64,000 bases of DNA from Comamonadaceae bacterium (lineage in GTDB: Bacteria; Pseudomonadota; Gammaproteobacteria; Burkholderiales; Burkholderiaceae_C): positions 25,087 through 89,086 of the forward strand of contig CANGNS010000016.1 in the NCBI GenBank assembly GCA_947455465.1. Reading direction: 5' to 3'. Each line of letters begins with the position of its first letter. Position 1 is the first letter of the stretch. Shown here piece after piece: positions 18,073-25,975 of this stretch. Both the position numbers and the translations under genes were made by a program. The notes below the pieces were generated by a model. The model made no database searches. It saw only the letters and a list, made by a program, of their open reading frames with translations, and was not told the origin of the DNA.

Positions 18073-19324
18073 AGAGAAAAAAACTTTTTCGCCTAAGCTG
18101 AGGTTTCCAGAGTTTCGGGGCGCTGAGGAATGGTCGAATCAGCAGTTGGGCAACGTAGCGAAGTTCTTCAAAGGTAAAGGGCTGCCAAAAAGTGCGCTCA
18201 CACTCAATGGCAAAAGGCCATGCATCCATTACGGCGAACTTTTCACGTTCTATTCCGAAGTTATTGACGTCGTAAGAAGTCGCACAAACTCTGAAGATGA
18301 TTTGTTTTTATCAGTTAAAAATGATGTGCTCATGCCGACCTCAGATGTCACCCCGAGCGGGTTAGCAAAGGCGTGTTGTCTTAATTCTGAAGGCGTAATT
18401 CTTGGTGGAGACATTCTTGTAATTCGAACTGACAAGGACTCAGTAAATGGGGAGTTTCTTGCGCGACAGATCAGACATCTAGAGCATAAAGTTTTGCAGC
18501 TAGTCTCTGGTTCAACGGTTTTCCATTTGTATGCGAGTTCGATGGAAAAGCTTGCTCTATCGTTTCCATCGAAGTTCGCTGAACAGCAAAAAATCGCCGA
18601 CTGCCTGAGTTCACTGGACGAACTGATCGCCGTACAAGCCCGCATAGTGGAAGCGCTCAAGGCCCATAAAAAAGGTCTGATGCAGCAACTCTTCCCCCGC
18701 GAAGGCGAAACCCAACCGCGTTTGCGGTTTCCGGAGTTTCAAAACACAGGGGATTGGGTAGAGCAGTCAGTCGGAGATTTCGGAAAGGTCGTTACAGGTA
18801 ACACCCCCAGCACAGCGCAACCCGCTTTCTATGGCGGTGGTATCCCTTTCGCTTCGCCTGCGGACATTTCTGACCTACGGTTTGTTGATCAAACCAAAAC
18901 CACGTTAACCCCAGAGGGGTTCGCAGTAACTCGCCCCATCCGCGCCGGAAGCGTCCTCTTCGTTTGCATTGGCTCCACGATTGGAAAGGTGGCGCAGAAC
19001 GTTCGTGACTGTGCAACGAATCAGCAGATTAACTCAGTCGTTCCCAGTTCTAAGCACTCGGATAATTTCGTTTATTTTGCGCTTTCACATGCTTCTGAGC
19101 GAATCGCTTTGCTTGCTGGAAGGCAGGCCGTTCCCATCATCAATAAGAGCTTGTTTTCTTCGGTACAGCTCCTCGTCCCCAAGTTTGCCGAGCAAAAACG
19201 CATCGCCGACTGCCTTACCACTCTCGACGATCTCATTGCTGCCGCCATTCAGGGATTCGACACTCTCAAGACCCACAAAAAGGGCCTAATGCAGCAGCTT
19301 TTCCCCTCCCGTCGAGATGATTGA
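18062..19324 (+). CDS. hsdS: Type I restriction-modification specificity subunit
   Basis: 420 residues with two target recognition domains (about 20-175 and 230-375), each followed by a helical conserved region. The two halves repeat each other: LRFPEF occurs before each domain, and a helix ending HKKGLMQQLFP occurs after each. This tandem design is typical of type IC HsdS. Domain 1 recognises the 5' half-site and domain 2 the 3' half; the sequence read cannot be predicted. Domain 1 is much more AT-rich than domain 2 and hsdR, which suggests it was swapped in separately. Confidence 0.92.
   Translation: MNTEEKKTFSPKLRFPEFRGAEEWSNQQLGNVAKFFKGKGLPKSALTLNGKRPCIHYGELFTFYSEVIDVVRSRTNSEDDLFLSVKNDVLMPTSDVTPSGLAKACCLNSEGVILGGDILVIRTDKDSVNGEFLARQIRHLEHKVLQLVSGSTVFHLYASSMEKLALSFPSKFAEQQKIADCLSSLDELIAVQARIVEALKAHKKGLMQQLFPREGETQPRLRFPEFQNTGDWVEQSVGDFGKVVTGNTPSTAQPAFYGGGIPFASPADISDLRFVDQTKTTLTPEGFAVTRPIRAGSVLFVCIGSTIGKVAQNVRDCATNQQINSVVPSSKHSDNFVYFALSHASERIALLAGRQAVPIINKSLFSSVQLLVPKFAEQKRIADCLTTLDDLIAAAIQGFDTLKTHKKGLMQQLFPSRRDD
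18665..18697 (+). repeat. hsdS internal repeat, copy 1
   Basis: Encodes HKKGLMQQLFP at the end of the central conserved helix. The same peptide is encoded again at 19274-19306 with many silent differences, so the repeat is old at DNA level or has been diversified. Confidence 0.75.
19274..19306 (+). repeat. hsdS internal repeat, copy 2
   Basis: Second copy of HKKGLMQQLFP at the C-terminus of HsdS. Together with the central copy it marks the spacer helices that separate the target recognition domains and set the length of the half-site spacing. Confidence 0.75.
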
Positions 19325-19410
19325 GCAATAAAGGATGGCTTGGGCGCGTAGTGACATCAGTGTCAGCAAAAAATTGGCATAAAAAAACGAAACAAGAAGA
19401 GAGGCATTCA

Positions 19411-20694
19411 ATGAGTCAGTGGATCGAACGCATTCAAGGCCACGCGGTCTTTAAAGAACTTGCGGATCTGGAGCAATCACTTGAGTCTTCACGGGAAGCA
19501 GCGCAAGCTGACTCAACTGCCTTTGATGCGTGGGAGCGTATTGAGCGAGTGACAAAATTCATCAAGACTTTTCTGTCTGATGTCGATCCGCTGCTGGTCC
19601 CTACCTCACACCTCAGCAATGCCCATAGTCAACTGCAACAAGTACGAAATCAGGTTAATAGTTTTGCAGGAAATCGTACTGTTGGGCATTTGAATGAAGC
19701 AAACAATCAGCTAGACAATGTACTGAGTCACTTGGGAAGCATTCCTCGTTTAGAGAAGACGGCATCTACACATGAGCTAGGCGAAGCCGCAAGCAGCTAC
19801 AAAAAATCAATTGGTGGTTTGGTTCGATCTTTGGAAAAGCAGCTTGCTGCTGTCGTGACCGAGAAAGATGTACTGCAAACCAAGTTGCAAGAGTTGACGG
19901 CTGAGGTGGCGGCGCAAAAACAACGTGCTGACAACGTGATTGCCCAAATGCAGCAACAGTTTTCAGCTGCCCAAGAAGCCCGTCAATCTGACGCTGCAAC
20001 TTCAGAAACGAAGCGATCGAGCGAATTTGAGTCCGCAGAAGAAGAGCGTGCACAAGAGAGCGAGCAAGCTTTGGTGACTCACCAAAAGAACTTTTCTGAT
20101 TTTCTAACGGCTTCGAAAGTCCAGCATGATGCTTTGCGTGAAGACCTTTCAAGCCAAGGTAAATTCCTTATCGCTGCGCTTGAGACACAGAAAGCGCACG
20201 CAGAAAAAGTCGTCGGAATCATCAGTACAGAAGCAGTTGCACATGGTTACGGAAAAACTGCCGATGAGGAACGAGATGCAGCGAAAGGATGGCGAATTGT
20301 TGCGGTGTCTGCTTTAATCGTTTGGATTGTTGCTGGGTTGATTTTCTTTGCGCTGACCTATGACAAAGATCTGAGTTTGAGTGCACTGGCTCGTCAATTT
20401 CTTATTTCAACGCCCTTTGTCTTGCTTGCTGGCTTTGCTGCCTTGCAAGTATCGAAGCATCAGCGAGCCGAGCGCATCAACCGACAACAGGAACTGGAAA
20501 TTGCGGCGATTGATCCCTATCTAGCGACTTTTGATGGTGACACTCGAAATGAAGTCAAGCGCGCATTGGCCGAAAAGTTTTTTGGGCAAAGAGAGCTTGA
20601 GGCCACAAAGGGCGATTCGAAGAATGTGCTGGACGCGGTGACTGACATCGCTAAAGGCATGAAGCAAGTCCAAGAGGCATTGACGAAAAAATAA
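19411..20694 (+). CDS. Unrecognised coiled-coil protein with two membrane helices, in RM island
   Basis: 427 residues from ATG 19411, which has an AAGAAGAGAGG site; a TTG overlapping the hsdS stop is a possible longer start. The family is not recognised. Residues 1-130 are helical and soluble. About 135-245 is a strongly predicted coiled coil rich in Glu, Gln, Lys and Ala. Two hydrophobic segments lie at about 294-317 (VAVSALIVWIVAGLIFFAL) and 328-346, separated by a short loop. A soluble tail (about 350-427) contains DPYLATFDGDTRNEVKRALAEKFFG. The long cytoplasmic sensor-like arm with a two-helix anchor resembles membrane effectors of defence systems, but no catalytic motif is visible. AT-rich relative to the chromosome. 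It lies 86 bases after hsdS, probably in the same transcript. Confidence 0.8.
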   Translation: MSQWIERIQGHAVFKELADLEQSLESSREAAQADSTAFDAWERIERVTKFIKTFLSDVDPLLVPTSHLSNAHSQLQQVRNQVNSFAGNRTVGHLNEANNQLDNVLSHLGSIPRLEKTASTHELGEAASSYKKSIGGLVRSLEKQLAAVVTEKDVLQTKLQELTAEVAAQKQRADNVIAQMQQQFSAAQEARQSDAATSETKRSSEFESAEEERAQESEQALVTHQKNFSDFLTASKVQHDALREDLSSQGKFLIAALETQKAHAEKVVGIISTEAVAHGYGKTADEERDAAKGWRIVAVSALIVWIVAGLIFFALTYDKDLSLSALARQFLISTPFVLLAGFAALQVSKHQRAERINRQQELEIAAIDPYLATFDGDTRNEVKRALAEKFFGQRELEATKGDSKNVLDAVTDIAKGMKQVQEALTKK

Positions 20695-20785
20695 AACAAT
20701 GTTAACAGTCAGAAAGTTGAACGCAATTGATACAACTAACAATATGCGCTATAGAAAACTGCCTTGGATGCAGCCTGTCTGTAAA

Positions 20786-20804
20786 TGTCAAGGAATTCTT
20801 GACA
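20786..20804. promoter_or_regulatory. 19-bp palindrome overlapping a TTGACA hexamer, upstream of yhcG-hsdM
   Basis: TGTCAAGGAATTCTTGACA is a near-perfect inverted repeat (9-bp arms with one G-T step around a central A). Its last six bases are a consensus -35 hexamer; a weak -10-like sequence (TAGCAG) follows after 18 bases. The gap between the coiled-coil gene and yhcG is 183 bases and holds no other clear element. A dimeric regulator bound here would block the promoter. No regulator gene is nearby. Confidence 0.5.
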
Positions 20805-20877
20805 GTTCAAGCCTCAGAGTCCTAGCAGTAACTACCAAGAAATCCTCGGTACGTCACAGCGGATAAAGGGAGACCAA

Positions 20878-21960
20878 ATGACCTCCAAAACCTCAAAGTC
20901 ATCAAACGCACCAACGACCCAACCCGAAGGCATTACCCCTTTGCTGGGCAGCCTGCGCCAACTCATTGCCGAATCACGCCAGCAAGTGCTGCGGGCGGTG
21001 GACGTGGTGCAGGTGCAAACCTACTGGCACATTGGGCAGCACATTGTGGAGTTTGAGCAAGGTGGGGCGCAGCGGGCAGCCTATGGGCGTGGCTTGCTGG
21101 TGCAGCTGGGGCAGGAGCTGTCTGCTGAGTTTGGGCGCGGGTTTGATGCCACCAATTTGCGCCATATGCGGGGCTTTTACCTGGCTTTTCCAATTCGCGA
21201 CGCAGTGCGTCGCGAATTGAGCTGGACGCACTATCGCCTGCTCCTGCGGGTGGACAGCCCAGAAGCCCGACAGTGGTACGTGAATGAGGCCGCCACCCAA
21301 AACTGGAGCACGCGGGCGCTGGAGCGCCAAATCGGCAGCCTGTATTACGACCGTCTGCTGCTGAGCCAAGACAAAGCGGCAGTGAACGCCGAAGCACATG
21401 CCAACTTGGCCGCACTGGATGAATCCCCCAGGGCTTTTGTGCGCGACCCGGTGATGTTGGAGTTTTTGGGCCTGCCCGACACGGGGCGCTTGCTAGAGGC
21501 CACGTTGGAGACAGCGCTGATGGACAAGTTGCAGCAGTTTTTGCTGGAGCTGGGCAAGGGCTTTGCGTTTGTGGCCCGCCAGCAGCGCATCAGCACCGAA
21601 ACGCAAGACTTTTACATCGACTTGGTGTTTTATAACTACCTGCTCAAATGCTTTGTGTTGATCGACCTGAAAACTGGGCCGCTGACGCACCAAGACGTGG
21701 GGCAGATGGACATGTATGTGCGCATGTACGACGAGCTGCGCCGAGGCGAAGGCGACAACCCCACGGTGGGCATTTTGCTGTGCGGCAGCAAAGACCAATC
21801 GGTAGCACGTTACTCGGTGCTCAACGGCAGCGAACAACTGTTTGCCAGCAAATACCGACTGATATTGCCCAGTGAGGAAGAGCTGCGCCTAGAGCTGCAA
21901 CGCGACCGCCAAGCCATTGAAGAACATAAAAATTTGAGCATTGAAGACGACACCCCATGA
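20878..21960 (+). CDS. YhcG/DUF1016 family PD-(D/E)xK nuclease-fold protein
   Basis: 360 residues after a strong GGGAG site. The DUF1016 N-terminal domain spans about 20-170 (RQQVLRAVDVVQVQTYWHIG, ATNLRHMRGFYLAFP, LSWTHYRLLLRV). The C-terminal YhcG domain holds a PD-(D/E)xK-like core: FYIDLVFYN with Asp248 and VLIDLKTG with Asp263 and Lys265, followed by LTHQDVGQMDMYVRMYDE. The family is often found inside type I RM loci; its role there is not settled. It overlaps hsdM by four bases (ATGA), so both are translated together. A nuclease or DNA-binding accessory role is inferred. Confidence 0.85.
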   Translation: MTSKTSKSSNAPTTQPEGITPLLGSLRQLIAESRQQVLRAVDVVQVQTYWHIGQHIVEFEQGGAQRAAYGRGLLVQLGQELSAEFGRGFDATNLRHMRGFYLAFPIRDAVRRELSWTHYRLLLRVDSPEARQWYVNEAATQNWSTRALERQIGSLYYDRLLLSQDKAAVNAEAHANLAALDESPRAFVRDPVMLEFLGLPDTGRLLEATLETALMDKLQQFLLELGKGFAFVARQQRISTETQDFYIDLVFYNYLLKCFVLIDLKTGPLTHQDVGQMDMYVRMYDELRRGEGDNPTVGILLCGSKDQSVARYSVLNGSEQLFASKYRLILPSEEELRLELQRDRQAIEEHKNLSIEDDTP

Positions 21961-23564
21961 CCGAACAAAACCAAAAACAACTGGGCAAGACGCTGTGGGC
22001 TATTGCCGACCAGCTGCGCGGCTCGATGGATGCAGACGACTTTCGCGACTACATGTTGTCGTTCCTGTTCTTGCGCTACCTGTCTGACAACTACGAGACT
22101 GCCGCCCAAAAAGAGCTGGGCGCTGATTACCCCAAGGTGGGTGCTGACGCCAAGCAAGTACCACTGGCGGTTTGGTATGCCGCCAACGCCGCCGACGTAC
22201 CCGCGTTTGAAAAGCAAATGCGCCGCAAGGTGCATTACGTCATTCAGCCCGCACACCTGTGGAGCAGCGTGGCCAATATGGCCCGCACGCAAGACGGTGA
22301 GCTGCTAAACATGTTGCAAGCGGGTTTCAAGTACATCGAAAACGAATCGTTCGAGAGCACGTTTGCAGGCCTTTTCTCTGAGATTGATTTGGGCTCATCC
22401 AAATTGGGCAAGGGCTACAGCGAGCGCAATGCGGTGTTGTGTACCGTGATTCAAAAAATTGCCGAAGGATTGGCCGATTTTTCGACCGACATTGATGCGC
22501 TGGGCGATGCTTACGAATACCTGATTGGCCAGTTCGCGGCAGGCTCGGGCAAAAAGGCGGGTGAGTTTTATACGCCGCAGCAAATTTCAGACATCTTGTC
22601 CACCATCGTCACACTGGACAGTCAAGAGCCTAGGACAGGCGCGAAGCAAAGGCTTGAGAGCGTGATGGACTTTGCCTGTGGCTCGGGCTCGCTGCTGTTG
22701 AACGTGCGCAAGCGCATGGGGCCACACGGTATTGGCAAGATTTACGGCCAAGAGAAAAACATCACCACCTACAACTTGGCACGCATGAACATGCTGCTGC
22801 ATGGGGTGAAGGACACCGAGTTTGAAATCTTCCACGGCGACACATTGACCAACGATTGGGACAAGCTGCGCGAGTTGAACCCAGCCAAAAAACCAACGTT
22901 CGACGCCATCGTGGCCAACCCACCCTTTAGCTTGCGCTGGGATGCCAGCGAGGCCATGGCAGACGATGTGCGTTTTAAAAACCATGGTTTGGCGCCCAAG
23001 TCGGCCGCAGACTTTGCCTTTTTGCTGCACGGTTTTCACTTCCTCAAAGACGAAGGGGTGATGGCCATCATCTTGCCGCACGGCGTGTTGTTCCGTGGCG
23101 GGGCAGAAGAACGGATTCGCACCAAGCTGCTCAAAGATGGGCACATCGACACCGTCATTGGCTTGCCGTCCAACCTGTTTTATTCCACCGGCATTCCGGT
23201 GTGCATCTTGGTGCTCAAGAAGTGTAAGAAGCCGGACGATGTGTTGTTCATCAACGCGGCTGAGCAATTTGACAAGGGCAAGCGCCAGAACCAGTTGAGC
23301 GAAGCGCACATTGCCAAAATCATTGACACCTACAAGAACCGCGATGAAGAGCCGCGTTATTCACGCCGCGTGGACATGGCCGAGATTGAGAAGAACGATT
23401 TCAACCTCAACATCTCCCGCTACATCAGCACGGCGGTGGAAGCGGAGGAAATTAGCCTTGAAGCGACGCATCAGACCTTAACCGAAATCGAAAAAGCCAT
23501 TGCCCAAGCCAAGCACAAACACAATCTCTTTTTAAAAGAGCTTGGTTTGCACCCGCTCCCTTAA
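21957..23564 (+). CDS. hsdM: Type I restriction-modification DNA adenine methylase subunit
   Basis: 535 residues. The AdoMet-binding motif is DFACGSG at 238-244 and the catalytic motif NPPF at 321-324, the N6-adenine form. The N-terminal helical domain (WAIADQLRGSMDADDFRDYM) is typical of the EcoR124I-like HsdM family. With HsdS it forms the methylase that protects host sites; with HsdR it forms the endonuclease. It is unusual in being last, separated from hsdR and hsdS by two other genes. Its stop lies 1 base from the stop of convergent dctM. Confidence 0.93.
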   Translation: MTEQNQKQLGKTLWAIADQLRGSMDADDFRDYMLSFLFLRYLSDNYETAAQKELGADYPKVGADAKQVPLAVWYAANAADVPAFEKQMRRKVHYVIQPAHLWSSVANMARTQDGELLNMLQAGFKYIENESFESTFAGLFSEIDLGSSKLGKGYSERNAVLCTVIQKIAEGLADFSTDIDALGDAYEYLIGQFAAGSGKKAGEFYTPQQISDILSTIVTLDSQEPRTGAKQRLESVMDFACGSGSLLLNVRKRMGPHGIGKIYGQEKNITTYNLARMNMLLHGVKDTEFEIFHGDTLTNDWDKLRELNPAKKPTFDAIVANPPFSLRWDASEAMADDVRFKNHGLAPKSAADFAFLLHGFHFLKDEGVMAIILPHGVLFRGGAEERIRTKLLKDGHIDTVIGLPSNLFYSTGIPVCILVLKKCKKPDDVLFINAAEQFDKGKRQNQLSEAHIAKIIDTYKNRDEEPRYSRRVDMAEIEKNDFNLNISRYISTAVEAEEISLEATHQTLTEIEKAIAQAKHKHNLFLKELGLHPLP

Positions 23565-23565
23565 A

Positions 23566-25302
23566 TCAAGGCTTCTTGGCCTGGTCGTCTTTGATAGATT
23601 CCATCATGCGCTTCATCGGGTCTTCTTTTTCGTCGGTGCTGCCCGGATTGGCAACTTCGGCGGCGGCTTTGTCGTCCGAGCGTTGCTTGGAGTCGACCTG
23701 CATTTGCTGGAACACCTGATCGGCATCCACCGTCGGTTCTTTGGTCAGGCCGCTCGATACCAGGCCGGGGAAGGCAATGATCAGACCCACCATAAGGATT
23801 TGGATCAGCACAAAGGGCACGGCGCCCCAGTAGATTTGCTCGATGGTGACGCGCTTCATGGGCTTTTTGGTCACTTTGTCCACATAGTCTTCATGCGGCG
23901 CAACGCTGCGCAGGTAAAAGAGGGCAAAGCCAAACGGCGGGTGCATAAAAGAGGTTTGCATATTGACCGCCAGCAGCACCCCGAACCAGACCAGGTCAAT
24001 GCCCAACTTCTCGGCCACCGGCCCGATCAGCGGGATGATGATGAAGGCCAGCTCGAAAAAGTCCAGGAAAAATGCCAGCACAAAGACCAGGATGTTCACC
24101 ACGATCAAAAAGCCCAGTTGCCCGCCGGGCAGGCCGGTAAGCAGATGCTCGACCCATTTGGGGCCGTCCACGCCCTGGAAAGCCAGGCTGAAAACGGTGG
24201 CGCCAATCAGGATAAAGAGCACAAAGCACGATAGCTTCATGGTCGAGTCCATGGCCTGGCGAATGAGTTTGAGATCGATCCGCCCGCGAGCCAGCGCCAT
24301 CACCAAGGCGCCGACCGCACCCATGGCGCCGCCCTCGGTAGGCGTGGCGATGCCCAGGAAAATCGTGCCCAGCACCAGAAAAATCAGGCCCAGCGGTGGA
24401 ATCATCACAAAGGTGACGCGTTCGGCCATATTGGAGAGCAGGCCCAAGCCCGTAAGGCGGTTGATCACCGAGGCGGCAAATGCAATGCCCACGCCCACGC
24501 ACATGGAGGTAACGATCAACTCGTCCAGAGGCACGCTATCGGGGCGCGACTTGGCAAAGGCCACTGCCGCCACCGTGGACAAAACCACCAGAATTAGCAG
24601 CGAAAGCAGGCCCGAGCGGCCGTCTTTCTCGCGGATGGTACGCGCCTCAGGCGGCAGCGCCGGCACGGTTTGCGGATGGAAAATGCTCAGGGCCACGATG
24701 TACAAGATGTACAAACCCGTCAGAACAAAGCCGGGAATGAAAGCGCCTTTGTACAGGTCGCCCACACTTTTGCCCAGTTGGTCGGCCAGCACGATCAGCA
24801 CCAGGGAGGGCGGGATGATTTGCGCCAAAGTGCCCGAGGCGGCAATCACGCCGCTGGCCACGCGCCGGTCATAGCCATAGCGCAGCATGATGGGCAGCGA
24901 AATCAGGCCCATGGAAATAACCGACGCAGCCACCACGCCGGTCGTAGCCGCGAGCATGGCGCCCACCAAGATGACCGCATAAGCCAAGCCGCCGCGAATA
25001 GGTCCAAAAAGCTGGCCGATGGTGTCGAGCAAGTCTTCGGCCATGCCCGAACGCTCCAAGATCAGGCCCATGAAGGTGAAAAACGGGATGGCCAGCAGCG
25101 TATCGTTTTGCATGATGCCGAACATGCGCAGCGGCAGGCTTTGCAAAAAGGCCGGTTGGATCATGCCCAGCTCTACCGCCGCAAAGCCAAAAAACAGGCC
25201 ACAAGCGGCCAGCGAGAAGGTGACTGCGTAGCCGAACAGCAAAAAGACAATCAGCGACGCAAACATGATGGGCGCCATATTGGCGCTGAGAAAATCGATC
25301 AT
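23566..25302 (-). CDS. dctM: TRAP transporter large permease (DctM family)
   Basis: 578 residues, about 150 longer than the classical DctM, as in the FcbT3-like (mannitol/chloroaromatic) group. Many helices are visible; conserved parts include GVVAASVISMGLISLP and GIATPTEGGAMGAVGAL. Around residues 220-260 an extra loop occurs, and the last 55 residues are hydrophilic and acidic-basic with no helix. It catalyses sodium-driven uptake of the ligand delivered by DctP. ATGA overlap with dctQ just upstream. Its binding protein gene is on the far side of the RM island. Confidence 0.87.
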   Translation of the reverse strand: MIDFLSANMAPIMFASLIVFLLFGYAVTFSLAACGLFFGFAAVELGMIQPAFLQSLPLRMFGIMQNDTLLAIPFFTFMGLILERSGMAEDLLDTIGQLFGPIRGGLAYAVILVGAMLAATTGVVAASVISMGLISLPIMLRYGYDRRVASGVIAASGTLAQIIPPSLVLIVLADQLGKSVGDLYKGAFIPGFVLTGLYILYIVALSIFHPQTVPALPPEARTIREKDGRSGLLSLLILVVLSTVAAVAFAKSRPDSVPLDELIVTSMCVGVGIAFAASVINRLTGLGLLSNMAERVTFVMIPPLGLIFLVLGTIFLGIATPTEGGAMGAVGALVMALARGRIDLKLIRQAMDSTMKLSCFVLFILIGATVFSLAFQGVDGPKWVEHLLTGLPGGQLGFLIVVNILVFVLAFFLDFFELAFIIIPLIGPVAEKLGIDLVWFGVLLAVNMQTSFMHPPFGFALFYLRSVAPHEDYVDKVTKKPMKRVTIEQIYWGAVPFVLIQILMVGLIIAFPGLVSSGLTKEPTVDADQVFQQMQVDSKQRSDDKAAAEVANPGSTDEKEDPMKRMMESIKDDQAKKP

Positions 25303-25916
25303 TTTTGGGCTCCCAGGAGTGCGGCTTCACGGGCGGCCACCTCTTTTTGCTGCAGAAATTCGGCCAGCTCTTCTTCGGCGGTTTTGCTACCCGCTTTCTT
25401 GCTCGGATCAGGAATCATGCCCTTGAGAAAGGCGATGCGCTTGATCAGCTCGGAGACGGCCTGGATGGATAGCACCAGCATGCCCAGGGGCAGCAGCGCA
25501 AACACCGGCCAGCGCAGCAGGCCGCCGGCGTTGGAGGAGACCTCTTGCGTAGCATAGGCATTGAGCACCAGCGGCATGGACAGGCGGATGATGATGAGGG
25601 CAAAAGGCAGCAAAAAGACGCACAGCCCGATGATGTCAATCCAGATTTGGGTGCGCTTGGAAAAGCGCCCGGAAATCACATCGATGCGCACATGCTCCTG
25701 GCGCAACAAAGTGTAGCCCGAGGCCAGCAGAAAGACGGCGGCAAACAAATACCACTGGATTTCCAGAAAACCGTTCGAGCTCATATTGAAAGCTTTGCGC
25801 ATGACCGCATTGCCCGCGCTAATGAGCACGGCCAGAAGCACCAGCCAGGCGACCCAGCGGCCCATCCATTCGCTAAACGCGTCGATACGTTTGGAAATTG
25901 CCATCAAAAAGTTCAT
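25299..25916 (-). CDS. dctQ: TRAP transporter small permease (DctQ family)
   Basis: 205 residues from ATG 25916, which follows a GGAG site; the frame stays open further upstream without homologous content. Four predicted helices; the DctQ signature is seen as FLEIQWYLFAAVFLLASGYTLLR and HVRIDVI. It joins DctM to form the membrane complex. Overlaps dctM by 4 bases (ATGA). Confidence 0.85.
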   Translation of the reverse strand: MNFLMAISKRIDAFSEWMGRWVAWLVLLAVLISAGNAVMRKAFNMSSNGFLEIQWYLFAAVFLLASGYTLLRQEHVRIDVISGRFSKRTQIWIDIIGLCVFLLPFALIIIRLSMPLVLNAYATQEVSSNAGGLLRWPVFALLPLGMLVLSIQAVSELIKRIAFLKGMIPDPSKKAGSKTAEEELAEFLQQKEVAAREAALLGAQK

Positions 25917-25975
25917 AGTCACTCCAGTTGCATGGGCCGCGGGCCCCATTTTTTCTAGCCAGTACTGTACTTTGC

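Larger units (their letters stand above)
14840..23565 (+). other. Type I restriction-modification island inserted between TRAP genes
   Basis: Five plus-strand genes (hsdR, hsdS, a coiled-coil membrane protein, a YhcG-family protein, hsdM) occupy the space between dctP and the convergent dctM gene, whose stop is only 1 base after the hsdM stop. The middle part (about 18.1-20.9 kb) and the 14.84-15.0 kb leader are visibly AT-richer than the flanks, a sign of transfer. No integrase, transposase, tRNA edge or flanking direct repeat was seen, so the insertion mechanism is unknown. Confidence 0.7.

Noticed and set aside
14840..23565. Attachment-site repeats or an integrase for the RM island
   Set aside because: No matching direct repeats were found by eye at the two edges and no recombinase gene is present.
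25929..25956. GC-rich hairpin followed by six T on the plus strand between dctQ and nhaD
   Set aside because: No plus-strand gene reads into it, and on the minus strand, where the genes are, the T-run is on the wrong side. The stem also needs a bulge.
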